The notes: generated by a model not told the origin, from the letters alone. 64,000 bases of DNA from Ridgeia piscesae (GCA_025642075.2 JAODUO010000146.1:58501-122500); one strand, 5' to 3'; counted from the first letter of the stretch, positions 34,273-45,705 are shown. Made by a program: numbers and translations.

Positions 34273-35049
34273 GTTCACTGTGTAGTGATAATCTTCCAAC
34301 GACTTACTTCCATTTTGTTCATCCAGCAGTTAAAACGAAAAAATTTGAGCAATACCACAAACAGCTATATTACAAAATATACAATACTGATATAATCTAC
34401 AATTAATAAATGTCTAGATATTATAATAACGGGTAAGTAACCATGCATGAAATAAGCATCTCAAATTGGGTGTAACCTTACAAAGTGTTATTAAGTTCAA
34501 TTACTGTGGGGTCAGGAGTGGGGGTGGGGTAGGCTGGCATGAATTGTATGTAGAATGACCACTTGATTTGTTGATGCCACAACTCCAACAATTCCTGGTA
34601 TATTTAAAAATGCTACTTGGCAACAAACCATCTGAATCTGAACAATTGTTCAGTCTAAGCAAATGCAACATTATATGACCATCAAACATCTCAGTGTAAC
34701 GATCTGTTCATATTTAAAAATAACTTGCTATCTGAGTTGGTGATAGCAGCTAACATAGTGAAATCATTAATTTAAATGGGCCCTATTAAAAAAACTGCTG
34801 CTGCCCATACGTTTGATATAGTATCACATTAAACACAACTTAGTACAGACATTGATATTAGTAAAATATATTCATACACTGTTACAATACATCAATTATA
34901 ATATCTAGACATTTATTAATTGTAGATTATATCAGTATTGTATATTTTGCAATATAGCTGTTTGTGGTAGTGCTCAAATTTTTTCGTTTTAACTGCTGGA
35001 TGAACAAAATGGAAGTAAGTCGTTGGAAGATTATCACTACACAGTGAAC
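34273..35049. repeat. Inverted repeat, two 155-bp arms with a 467-bp spacer
   Basis: Left arm 34273-34427 and right arm 34895-35049 are near-perfect reverse complements. Shared, in right-arm orientation: CTAGACATTTATTAATTGTA and ATGGAAGTAAGTCGTTGGAA. I count only two or three mismatches. A transcript through it would fold into a long hairpin. No clear target duplication was found. Confidence 0.93.
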
Positions 35050-35164
35050 AGCATTTCAACAACAATGTTACTGTGTTGAAAACTCCAAACCTGCTACATA
35101 AATTAAGACTGGGCAGCAGGATTGGCTGACTTTGCTGGGTTTTTTCAACATACATTTAATTCTC

Positions 35165-35280
35165 CTACTTCATTTTCCTCAGACCATCAATTGTGCCTCC
35201 GTTGTCTAACTTGTCTTGCCTCGAATAGAAAGATGTGGCTGTAGCTGGGTGCATATCCACCAATTTACTCCCTCGACAGC
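35165..35280 (-). CDS. Candidate terminal exon of unknown gene
   Basis: After an acceptor-like TTTACTATAG, a 37-codon frame (KLVDMHPATATSFYSR ... GLRKMK) runs to TAG at 35165. It could be an alternative 3' exon of LOTUS gene B or a transposon remnant. I do not recognise the peptide, and there is no matching upstream donor I can prove. Confidence 0.25.
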
Positions 35281-35916
35281 CTATAGTAAAGACCCTTATC
35301 AATCATTATATTTGACAAAATAGTAGACATTGAGCCATCTATATTTTATATAAATATTAAATTGTATTACCATAAATATTAAAAATTGGCAACAAATATT
35401 ATAGTTTCAAGAAGAAACAACAGGTTTGGGTAGTCCTGCCAAATTACCAGTACATGTCACCCTACTTCACTCCTGGTGAACTCATGTGTTAGCCCAAGTT
35501 TAGGCTGTTTGGAGTAAACTACCTGAGACCTGAACTCCATGCCACAGCCCAAAGTAGAACTATTTAGACCAATTATGCAAGATTGCCTACGTTTGTATGC
35601 ATAATATAATAAACATATATATGATGCAATCACAGAATATTTTCAAAATCACACAAATGCAGTATTATGGCACTGGCATATACAATACCCAGGTTAGCCA
35701 ATAAATGTCAGCGTCCTTATAAGTATCCATGAAATACTAACCAACAGTTTTCCTCAGCTAGTTCGGTCACTTCATAATGTTCTCCTTAGATTTAAAAAAA
35801 GTAACAATTATGCAGTGGGGCATTAACTCCGCAGTGACCGAAGTAAAGTAGACATCTCTTGTGGAGTCTGCTAATATGGAAACCATGGTGGTGGTGACAG
35901 AGGCGTCGTAAAGTAA

Positions 35917-36831
35917 TCATGTGCATCGTAACTGTAACCATGGACGTGGTAACGGTAACTGTTCACTTGGTACAGGTAACAGTGGCACTGTTAATGGTGG
36001 TCTGACTCTCTGCCTCTCGGCCATCTTTGAATTTGGCTTCATCATCTCTGCCACCCGCGCACTCATCAGAAGTCGCTGAATGTCCAGCTTTAGTAGTTCT
36101 TTCGCTTCAGTGTCAGGCAGGAAACCGAGTTGTTCTCCAACATAATAACCGAAATCACCGGCAGTGTCCCTGTCATTTACTGTGACACCGCAAGGTGTGT
36201 TCTGATGGTGGACAATGGGTGCAATATCAATTTCCTTCATTGCCATTGGTCTGGTTGGCTGTTTCGTTCTAGTAGTGAGTCTGTCATACTCGGAATATGT
36301 ACGCCACGTGTCGGGAAGGTTGCCGGCTGTATACGTTGTCGTCGGTCGGTATGAACGTGGCCAGGCCCACGGTGGGAGGTAACTGCGATATTGATAATTA
36401 CTGCGGAATGTCCGATCACCGGTTCTGGACCTCGGTCTGGGGCTGGGACTGGGGAGTTTGGATCGGCCTGGACAAGCAGGGTCTGGTGCCGTTGGCGGTG
36501 CGCCTTTGCGTTTGAGATGGGCATTGTGTCGACGGTGTTTAGTTTTTTTCGACGAAACTTTCTGTCGGGATACCATTCTTTCAATGTGTTCTGTAGATGT
36601 GTCGGAAATGCCGCGCAACATCACTTCTTCGCCAACACAGCTCACTCTCACAACGTCGGGAAAGTCTCGCAACAATTCTTCGGCCGTCGGATAGCCGAGT
36701 TCGCGAAACGGTAGCGTCTTGCCCAACATAATTTGAAAGTCATCCTGTATACCAAGTACTGTCAAGCCTTTTGGAGCCGACAGCAAAAGTGCACGAATCT
36801 GCCGCTTCGTTTCTTGTTTTAGAAGTGACAT
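35917..36831 (-). CDS. LOTUS gene B: single-exon LOTUS + BESS-like protein
   Basis: One uninterrupted frame of 304 aa. Residues 1-80 are a LOTUS domain ([19 protein letters not shown], then MLRGISDTSTEHIERMVSRQ), closely similar to LOTUS 1 of the downstream TDRD5-like gene and of gene A. A basic Pro/Arg/Tyr-rich linker follows. Residues about 222-257 (FGYYVGEQLGFLP then AKELLKLDIQRLL) form a BESS-like helical motif, followed by a Pro-rich tail. The Met at 36831 aligns with the starts of the paralogues; the frame stays open upstream to 37065 but that part is not conserved. It lacks LOTUS 2, Tudor and introns. LOTUS domains bind RNA or Vasa-type helicases; the role here is unknown. Confidence 0.75.
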   Translation of the reverse strand: MSLLKQETKRQIRALLLSAPKGLTVLGIQDDFQIMLGKTLPFRELGYPTAEELLRDFPDVVRVSCVGEEVMLRGISDTSTEHIERMVSRQKVSSKKTKHRRHNAHLKRKGAPPTAPDPACPGRSKLPSPSPRPRSRTGDRTFRSNYQYRSYLPPWAWPRSYRPTTTYTAGNLPDTWRTYSEYDRLTTRTKQPTRPMAMKEIDIAPIVHHQNTPCGVTVNDRDTAGDFGYYVGEQLGFLPDTEAKELLKLDIQRLLMSARVAEMMKPNSKMAERQRVRPPLTVPLLPVPSEQLPLPRPWLQLRCT

Positions 36832-36890
36832 GATTACAATTCGCAGATTACGTGACACCACTAGACATGTACCGCAGACGCTTTCAGTAA

Positions 36891-36975
36891 CAACGCCAAC
36901 AAAACACACCTGTTCAACTCGGCACTTCCCGCCACGCTTGAACTGGTGTCGCATGAAATATTTCCTCACCAAAAG
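36891..36975 (-). promoter_or_regulatory. Conserved upstream block of gene B with E2F-like site
   Basis: CAACGCCAAC, CTTCCCGCCA (36925-36934) and GCATGAAATA match, in the same order, the block upstream of gene A. TGGCGGGAAG on the gene strand fits an E2F site, 94 bp upstream of the ATG. Confidence 0.55.
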
Positions 36976-37793
36976 ATCCCTCTTAAGAACATGGTCTACG
37001 CAAAGGTTGGCGCCACACGATATCATTTGTACCACTGTTGCACAAACATAGACAGCTATCTGCATAAATACAACGATAATCAGCTGATGTTCGGGCCATT
37101 AGAACCCATCAAATTCTGCAGATTCCTCAACAAAAAAACGAACCATGCACAACACAATCATTATGACGATTCCTTTTCATACAAAAACAAATCATGCATT
37201 TGCAATAAAAACTGATAGAGAGAAATTTACAATCAATCAATCAATTAATAAATCAATCAGTATTCCAATAAAACTGATAGAGAGAAATTTACAATCAATA
37301 AATCAATTGGTATTCTATTTCTGTTACTTACTTTTTTGATACAAGATATATATAATTTAATTTTGGTTCCATTTTGTAACAAAATCTAAAGTTCCCCGAG
37401 TTTCTCTCAAAGCTATAAAATAAGTTCAGCCAGTTGTCATACACTGTCCTACAACGTAACCACGAAGACTCATGTGCAGATACACAAAACGACTGACAGT
37501 GAACTGTTTTCAACTCCGTGTTTTTATAACATTAAACAACAGTTTCACGTAGCCATTAAAACAATACAAGTTAAAAAATTAAAATATAATCAGTCATACT
37601 TAGGAAATCACAAATCTCACGACCTGACAATAGCATTATGTCAAATCCATATAAATGTCAATGCTTCATAATATGTATATATGTATATCATAACAGTCAT
37701 TCATGAATTGTTGATATACTTTATGAAAATAACAAAACGTCTTTAGCGACCAGGTTAACAGTGATCCTGTCATGCAGTCTACTAGTGGAATGG

Positions 37794-38632
37794 TCATGCT
37801 GTGATTCCCTGAGTCATGATCGCCTCTGCCACTGGTTTCTGCAACCGAGTCATCGGCACATTTCTCAGAAGTTTCTGAATCTCCAGTTTTAATAACTCCT
37901 TTGCGGCGCCATCTGGTAGAAGGTGCAGTTGCGCTGCGACATAACGACCAAATTCGGTGTCCCTGGTGTTTTCTCTGACTCTGCATGGAGACGACTGACA
38001 AAGACGAGTGTTTGTACGTGACGATTCACTGGTTACTGAACGCAGTCTTGATGCACCTGTTTCTGTTAATGGCACCGTCTTGGTAAGGCAATCACATATT
38101 TCTTTTGACGGACCAGTCTCTTTCGGCGGTGCATCCTGGCAGTGCTGTTGAAGAAAAGACTAATGCTGTAAATGTTGTATCAAGTTTGCTGGAACATTCT
38201 GATTTTCCTATAATAATAAATAATAAAGAACAGTATTTGTCTATGCCATATCTGTGGCAATAAAACCATTTAGAGGCGCATTACACTTTACAGGAATATA
38301 AGATTACTTTAAAGTAAAAAATATAGAGATGTAGTTGTAGTTATCATATTTGTATATAATATTTGTATTTTGTGTACTTGATTAAATACACCAGAACTGC
38401 ACTGATATGTAATATAGTGGAAGAGTGAAACCTCAGTATAAGGTTCATCCATGTGACTGGTCAATGCTTAATAGCGAAATGAGTCTAATAGGGGCAGATC
38501 CAATGTGACTCCTAATTATACGAAGGTGACAGCCAAACGCACAATACCAAGTTTTCAAGCATCAAGTTTTATGGGGAAATGCAAACCTAGTTCATTTGGG
38601 ATGCAACAATTTATTCACCTTATTATGTCAAA

Positions 38633-38664
<32 letters not shown>

Positions 38665-41600
38665 GGCCGTTTTGCATTTTATGCAACAAGTTTCTTCGAG
38701 CGGATAAAATTGAAAGACGGTGTAACCAAACCGCAACACGGTTTTTAATGCTGGTACTTCGGAAGCAGGGTAGTAACAATACTGCAGCAATGTGAGGTTT
38801 AAAATGGTACGGTTACGAAAGAACGGATAGTACAATCGAAAATTGAAAAAAAGGGGGGGCGTTTGTCGGGAAGATTTCTTTTGCACGGCTGTAACATACT
38901 CTGTAAAGGGCAGTTTCATATCTAACACAACACCAAGGTACTTGAATGAATCAACCTGTTCTACAGGCTCACCATAGATAACAATAGGACTAATGACAGT
39001 TCTATTACGACAGAAGTCTATGCACATTTCTTTTGTTTTGGAAACATTGAGATGCAGAAAGTTGGTACTGCACCAACTGGAGAAACGTACCACTGAAGAA
39101 AGATATGATTGGTATGAGGCAAAATCACTCAAACGAGCGAGCATGCCTGTATCATCAGAATACCTCACAAACATGGTAGATGGATTAAAACTCCATAGTG
39201 ATGTATATTACATAGAGCACCATAATCTCCCGTGTTCATATGCCTCTAGCACCAATATTTGGACCAATCACAAACAAACACCTCAGCCCATAGCCCTTAA
39301 CCCAAAATGACAGCTCCCATGCCAGATCTGAAAGCAATGTGATGCAGTCAGGCGCACTATAAGTATTTTAGAAAAAAATAGATGGAATAGTGGCTCAGGG
39401 GTAGAGCTTCGGACTTCCGACTACAAGAACCTGGGTTCGAATCCTGTGCTGCGGTGTTAAAACCTTGGGCAAGTGTTTTCACTCTACACTGCTCCAGTCC
39501 ACTCAGCTGTATAACTGAGTACCTGGCTATAGACAGTGGTGGATATCTGTACGAGCAGCCTTCGTGCATTAATTGTAGCTTATGGCTGGATGGTTCCCAG
39601 AGAAGCCGGGATGGTGTCTGAGTGAACAGGTCTGTCAGGGAAGTAAAGTGTAAAGCGCTTTGAATGGTCCTGAGGACTGGATACTGCGCTATGTAAGAAC
39701 TTGCCTTTACTTTTATTTTAAAGGCCAAATACACTGATGGGTTTTGACATCACCCACATTAACTCTGGTCATCTTTTAAAGCTAGGGAACAGCGGTTAAT
39801 AAAGACAGGTAGACGAGTGATCAGGACGAGTAATTACAACTATTCGTGAGAGTAACTAATGGTGCTAAGTCGAAGGGCCCTGATAAATGACTGGCACAAC
39901 TGGTAGTAACACAAGTCACTGGCACAACTGGTAGTAACACAAGTCACTGGCGCAACTGGTAGTAACACAAGTCATTGGCACAACTGGTAGTAACACAAGT
40001 CACTGGCACAACTGGTAGTAACACAAGTCACTGGCACAACTGGTAGTAACACAAGTCACTGGCACAACTGGTAGTAACACAAGTCACTGGCACAACCTGT
40101 AGTAACACAAGTTACTGGCGCAACTGGTAGTAACACAAGTCACTGGCGCAACTGGTAGTAACACAAGTCACTGGCACAACTGGTAGTAACACAGGGGCCC
40201 TGATAAATTACTGGCACTGGCACAACTGGTAGTAACACAGGGGCCCTGATAAATTACTGGCACTGGCACAACTGGTAGTAACACAAGGGCCCTGACAAAT
40301 CACTGGCACAACTGGTAGTAACAGGGCCCTGACATCTGGTAGTAACACAAGTCACTAGCGCAACTGGTAGTAACACAAGGGCCCTGATAAATTACTGGCA
40401 CTGGCGCAACTGGTAGTAACACAAGGGCCCTGATAAATGACTGGCACTCGCACAACTGGTAGTAACACAAGGGCCCTGATAAATTACTGGCACTGGCACA
40501 ACTGGTAGTAACACAAGGGCCCTGATAAATTACTGGCACTGGCACAACTGGTAGTAACACAAGGGCCCTGATAAATGACTGGCACTCGCACAACTGGTAG
40601 TAACACAAGGGCCCTGCCCTGATAAATGACTGGCACAACTGGTAGTAACACAAGTCACTGGCGCAACTGGTAGTAACACAAGTCACTGGCACAACTGGTA
40701 GTAACACAAGTCACTGGCACAACTGGTAGTAACACAAGTCACTGGCACAACTGGTAGTAACACAAGTCACTGGCACAACTGGTAGTAACACAAGTCACTG
40801 GCACAACTGGTAGTAACACAAGTCACTGGCACAACTGGTAGTAACACAAATCACTGGCACAATTGGTAGTAACACAAGTCACTGGCACAACTGGTAGTAA
40901 CACAAGTCAAATGGACCAGTTCTAATTAAATATATACCTTAAATGACATTGGTTTGTTATTGGAAAATATTAAACTCCCGTGGTTGATGTGAATGCCATC
41001 TAGTTTTAGTTCTTCAAGACTGTCTAAAAGTTATTTCTGGCTAAGGCCCAGCGAAGGAATCACTGAATCCTACCAAGGAATTATATGGAGATGTTAGATG
41101 ACGTATTGGACTTACGGATTCACTTAAAATCAAAGCCGGTTATAGCAAGGTTCCTCCAACAATATAATTTATGTTGTGGCCTTGTGGATTGGAATTTTTA
41201 TGATCCAAAATGGTTACTAGCATAATTTCACATTAACATGTTTCTCTCACTTGGTGGTGCCACTGTAGCATTTCCTCCCATGATCAACAGTAATGCTTAA
41301 CAGTAAACATTTTTTTAATATTGTGAAAGATGCTTCAAACAATGTAATACTTAGCTGTAAACATATTTTTTAATTTTGTAAAATGACGATTTAAACATTG
41401 TAATGCTTTATGTCTATAACCTTATGTAAGTTTAAAGTTTTTACTATTTATAATTTTTTTACATATCTTTTACGTGTATGTACATATGGATTGTGGCTGA
41501 AATAAAACATAATTATTTGCTGGAAAACAGTTTTTAACTTTGCAAAACAATGGTTAAAACAGTACGTATCAGTACCTTAGACACTGGCACTGGCTTGGTA

Positions 41601-43121
41601 CACGCTGGCACATGTGCTGGTACTGTCGATGCTGGCACTGATGCCACCTGTACAGTTGACACTGGCACGACAGCCACTGGTGTCACTTGTCTAGCTGCTG
41701 AAAGAAAACAAAAGTAAAGTAAGTTCTTATATAGCGCAGTATCTGGTCTTCACGATTGCTCAAAGCGCTTTATACTGTACTTCCATGGCTGACCAGACAT
41801 AGCATTTTCTTACTGTCCAAGTGTTAGATTTATATAGAGCACTGTGGTTCAGGGGTAGAGCTTCAGACGCTCGACTAAGAGGACCCGGGTTCGAATCCTG
41901 TGCTGCAGTGCTAAAACCGTGGGCAAGTTTGTTCACTCTACATTGCTCCTGTTCACCCAACTGCATAAATGAGTACCTGGCTATAGACAGTGGTGGATAT
42001 GTGTACGAGCAGCCTTTGAACATTAATTGTAGGCTTTGTAGCATACAGACGAATTAAATTTAATGCTTTAATTGGCACATTCCCTCACCCCCAATATTGG
42101 CGTAATGACTTGCCAATTATAATTTATACACAATAGATATAGACATACCTTTTGGTGCATGTGAAGGTTGTACCACTAGTAGCTGACTGTGCATTCTGCA
42201 TTCGCCTCCAGACAATTCTTCAACTCTAACTACATCAGGAACACTCCTCACCAGTTCTAGAGAATTCTTAAAGCCAAGTTTTGCCCAATTAATGGTGCTA
42301 CCGTGCTGTCTAGTGAATGACGTCATAGCTGTGTCAAGCTGATTGGAAAGTAAACCCCTCGGATGGGACAGGAACAATGTTTTGAGCTGCCACCTTGTGA
42401 AAGCTGGCACCAGTCGTATTACTGATTTGACAGAACGCGGAACTGTGGCTGGTTTTGGAGGCGGTGGAAGTATAACGGTTGGTTTCGCAGTGCAAGGCAC
42501 TGTAGTGGCTGGTTTTGCAAGCTGAAGTGTGGTGGTTGGGTTAGCTGGTGGCTGTGTAGCTGCTGGTTCGACAGGAGGCGTAGCCGGAAGTGTTCCTGAT
42601 GTGGCTCCTGGACGTGCAATGGCAGGAGGTAGACTACCTGACGTGGCTACTGGTTTGGCAGTATATGAAAATGCAGCTGTCGCTGGCGTGGCTGGAAGTT
42701 CAGCCGTCCTAGCCCTAGTCCCGTACTGTGCCTGTAGTCTTGCCCACGGCCGCGGAACAGGGTTTGTACGGAGACGGAGTGTTACTGTTAGGCCGCCTGT
42801 CCTTCTACGTGGTCCATCACCGTAACCCCGTTTAGTCTTAGATGACACTTTTTGTCGGGAAACCATTCTCTCAATATGCCTGGTAGTTATGTCGGAAACG
42901 CCCCGCAATATTAATTTTCCGTCGACCCATGTTGCCCTCACAACATCGGGCATTTCTCGCAATAAATCTTCGGGAGTTGCGAAGCCGAGTTCGCAAAATG
43001 GCAACGCTTTGCCCAGCATAGTTTCAAAATCTTTCTGTATATCAGGCACAGTCAAGCCCCTTGGAGCCGATAATAAGAGTGCGCGGACTTGTTTTTTCGT
43101 TTCTTCCATTATACATGACAT
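37794..43121 (-). CDS. LOTUS gene A: two LOTUS domains + BESS-like motif
   Basis: Three exons join in phase to 481 aa: 42149-43121, 41576-41697, 37794-38144. Exon 1 encodes LOTUS 1 ([20 protein letters not shown] to LILRGVSD, then RHIERMVSRQK), a long Pro/Thr/Ala-rich linker and LOTUS 2 (WQLKTLFLSHPRGLLSNQL to SVPDVVRVEEL, about residues 245-315). Exon 2 is a Val/Pro/Ala-rich spacer. Exon 3 ends with the BESS-like motif FGRYVAAQLHLLPDGAAKEL and KLEIQKLL (residues about 428-459). The MSCIMEETKKQ start aligns residue for residue with MSLLKQETKRQ of gene B. Exon 1 ends in the same intron phase as exon 1 of the TDRD5-like gene, but no Tudor exons follow. A further small exon in the 3.4-kb second intron cannot be excluded. 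Confidence 0.75.
38624..39180 (-). mobile_element. Truncated LINE reverse transcriptase fragment
   Basis: The minus strand encodes FVRYSDDTGML, then WCSTNFLHLNVSKTKEM and VEQVDSFKYLGVVLDMKLPF, the YxDD region and C-terminal part of a non-LTR reverse transcriptase of jockey/CR1/RTE type. It is 5'-truncated, degenerate at the 3' side, and sits in intron 2 of LOTUS gene A, next to an A25G9 run at 38632-38667. Confidence 0.8.
39386..39722 (+). mobile_element. tRNA-derived SINE
   Basis: Pol III A box (GTGGCTCAGGGGTAGAGC) and B box (GGTTCGAATCC) in tRNA-like spacing, then a body with GAGTACCTGGCTATAGACAG and a tail CAAAGCGC/TATGTAAGAACTTG-like. It is not a functional tRNA, as no proper acceptor stem is visible. 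Confidence 0.85.
39880..40912. repeat. 28-bp minisatellite array in LOTUS gene A intron
   Basis: Unit CACAAGTCACTGGCACAACT then GGTAGTAA, over 30 copies. The middle carries a longer variant with an inserted GGGCCCTGATAAATTACTGG segment, giving a composite higher-order pattern. Confidence 0.95.
41706..42047. mobile_element. Two SINE pieces in opposite orientation
   Basis: 41835-42047 is a plus-oriented copy with A box (GTGGTTCAGGGGTAGAGC) and B box (GGTTCGAATCC), similar to the 39.4-kb SINE. 41706-41790 is the inverted 3' tail (TTCTTATATAGCGCAGTATC, CAAAGCGCTTTATA) of another copy. Confidence 0.8.
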
Positions 43122-43179
43122 GCTTAATTGCTTACTTTTACAACGCCAGGACATAGGTGCAATCACCGGTTCTCCTTGT

Positions 43180-43270
43180 CAACGCTAACCAAACAAAAAT
43201 ACTCTAGTTCCCGTGCTTCCCGCCACCTCGGAACTGCTGTCTCATGAAATAATACCCTCCACCAAAAACG
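43180..43270 (-). promoter_or_regulatory. Conserved upstream block of gene A with E2F-like site
   Basis: CAACGCTAACCAAAC, CTTCCCGCCA (43216-43225) and CTCATGAAATA parallel the block upstream of gene B, with the E2F-like TGGCGGGAAG 95 bp upstream of the ATG versus 94 bp in B. Confidence 0.55.
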
Positions 43271-45705
43271 CGCTGTATAAACGTTTTTGGTTCAGATGTA
43301 AAAATAATTCCTGTTTGTTAATACAGCGCCTTTTAAGTAACTAAATGCCAGTCAAAGCGCTTTACATTAACACGATGTGTTGACTAAATCTAAATAAATT
43401 AAATACATAAGCTAAGATAAATATTTATAAAAGCAATAAATAAATTAGGGTGTAAAAATAGTTTCAAACCGAGCAATGTCATAAAATATAAATCAGTGAC
43501 ATCAAGGCAAGTAGTGTACAGCCAATGCAACAGTTGCAAAATCAGTGTTAAGTAGCTTTAAGTAGCCATGTGGGTAGCACATCAAGTGGACTGCATTTCG
43601 TTGGTCTAGACTTGATGATCACTTGCAGCCCTTCAGTGTCGGTTGAACAGATATGACATGAATTATGTCACCATACCATCTAGCCTATACGCTTCTCCAG
43701 AGATTTATAATGTATGGGTGCAACCAAAGGTAAATTGGTTATTGAAACCTGAGATAAAGTGGAAATGCTTTGAGCGGACTTACTACAACTGTATATGTGC
43801 CCACGTTTATATCCAAATATACTTTCTGATAATATTTATATCAGCACAATTTTGAAAAGTATTTGTGTACATAAACCACATCAACATAACGTTATGGCCC
43901 AACAGTTAGTTTTAACCACTGTATAATTCAAAACAAAAACATTTATGGACAGCCAGAATAGCGTTGTTAAAACCACACCAAAACTGGCTAAATGAACAGT
44001 ACTACAGTAGTATGTCATGGATCAGACTACCCGGTAGTTGAGCAACTGAAATAGCATTGTATGTTTGCACAATTCCACAAATGAACAAAACAATTACGTA
44101 TTTTATATGTACCTTTATGCGCTTTATGACATATGCACATCTAGTGACTAAATCCAGCCTGTCTGTAGCTAGGAGTAGACATATGCAACCCCCTCAGACC
44201 ATAACATTATTGGACATATACTTTAATTCAAAAATACAAAATTAGATCATCAGCACGGTCTAACAATTTAAAAACACATTTACCATCGTGTTAATTAATT
44301 ACTCACCACAAACAGGAACACGACTTGTTCATTGCCACCATGTTTGGTACCAGCATCACACAAAAACATGGCCGGCAATTTTTTGCAACCTATACACAAG
44401 AGTCTGTCTGGCCCCCCCAAAACATTATAATGCTCACACACACCATGACCCACCCCCTTGTGTTAAATGAAGGGTATCTGCTGCTTTCCCTAGAATCAGT
44501 CAACACACTAATTTGTAACAGGAAGTCTGCTGTCTTGAATTATGGAACAATGAACATCAAAGAGTACTGAGGTTAGCTGAATTCTTCTCGGTATTACAGA
44601 ATGTTTGTTTTTAAACTGGATATTTTGTGTACCATCTAAACATGTGCAGTGGAAACCTTCAAACTGCGAATGTTATTTATAGGCTTAATCAATTAACTAA
44701 ACACAATTTGTCAGGTGCATATTACAGTCATAGTAACATAATATTAAATAAACAATCTAAAACCTGGGAGCAGACGCCATTCTTTTAACATGAACACAGT
44801 ACTGGTCAACACAGATAAGATGACAACGCCAAGTGTTTCAAGAATAAAATATGTCCAGTTGCCAAGAATACGCCCAGAAAGATCAATCACTCTTGTGTCG
44901 AGTTTCATACCAGTTGCTAACGCTGAACTGTGCCAAAAGTATGCACGCTACGTTCTAGTAGAAATGTTTCGCAACTGAAACACGCTTTAAAAGAAACACA
45001 TTTGGTATGATGATGACTATGGCCATGTTACTCCAAATCACCATCATCATAGCTTAACTACAAACTTAGCTTCTTGCGCACTCTGATAAAATTCCACCTT
45101 CATCCTGCTATTTTAATTCAAGTTAAACATTTGCATTTGGTCATTGATCCGACTTACTTTTTGCTGCACATAACAACCTTTTCAGTATTCGAGTATCTAA
45201 ATGGCATGGCAGATATAGATCTATTAAACAAAAAGCTCGGCGACAGAAATGTTGTCACCCCCTATATGTACAAGGCATGGTATTTACAGTAATGTTCACC
45301 GATGATCGATTCATCTGTGAAATCCAGCTAAATTGTATTTCTATTGCTGTTTCCCTGAATAACCCTTAGTTGGACACAGCACAAATAGGCATGAGTAGTA
45401 AGTTCACAAACTTCACAAAACGTATAGCTACGTATGGGTTGTCTGCTTGCCAAGTCACATCACAGGGTGAATAAACTGATACAGGGACACCACGTTTCAA
45501 GTGCACCAGAAGTGAATGCCGTCTGATGTTATTCTGTGCATATACAAGTGTGGCCTCACAGACAGTACTGTCACAACAGTTCACTCCGGCCCTTTAGTTT
45601 TGGAAGTGGAAGATGGAACCCCTTAGCTTAGTTCACACATCGGAGGACTATGTTTGAATCAATACAAAACAGCATGTTTCTGGACTTTACCACCCTGTGG
45701 TACTC
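43271..45705. other. Intergenic region between LOTUS gene A and PRPF38B
   Basis: AT-rich with no supported exon. 43325-43380 holds a decayed SINE tail (CAGCGCCTTTTAAGTAA, CAAAGCGCTTTACA). The segment next to 45705 is probably PRPF38B 3'UTR. Confidence 0.55.

Larger units (their letters stand above)
32501..35916. other. Region between TDRD5-like gene and LOTUS gene B
   Basis: It contains the TDRD5-like 5' region, AT-rich sequence without recognised genes (32.6-34.2 kb), a near-identical 155-bp inverted repeat pair (34.27-35.05 kb) and a candidate short exon at 35165-35280. The part below 35916 may include the 3'UTR of gene B. Confidence 0.5.

Noticed and set aside
36832..37065. N-terminal extension of gene B up to 37065
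   Set aside because: The extension is not conserved in genes A or C, includes the conserved upstream block, and the aligned paralogue starts sit at MSLLKQETKR.
39386..39460. Possible tRNA gene (A and B boxes)
   Set aside because: No paired acceptor stem, and the homologous copy at 41.8 kb shares a long non-tRNA body; a tRNA-derived SINE.
39880..40912. Regular repeat array resembling CRISPR
   Set aside because: The units are contiguous without unique spacers, and this is an animal genome; it is a minisatellite.
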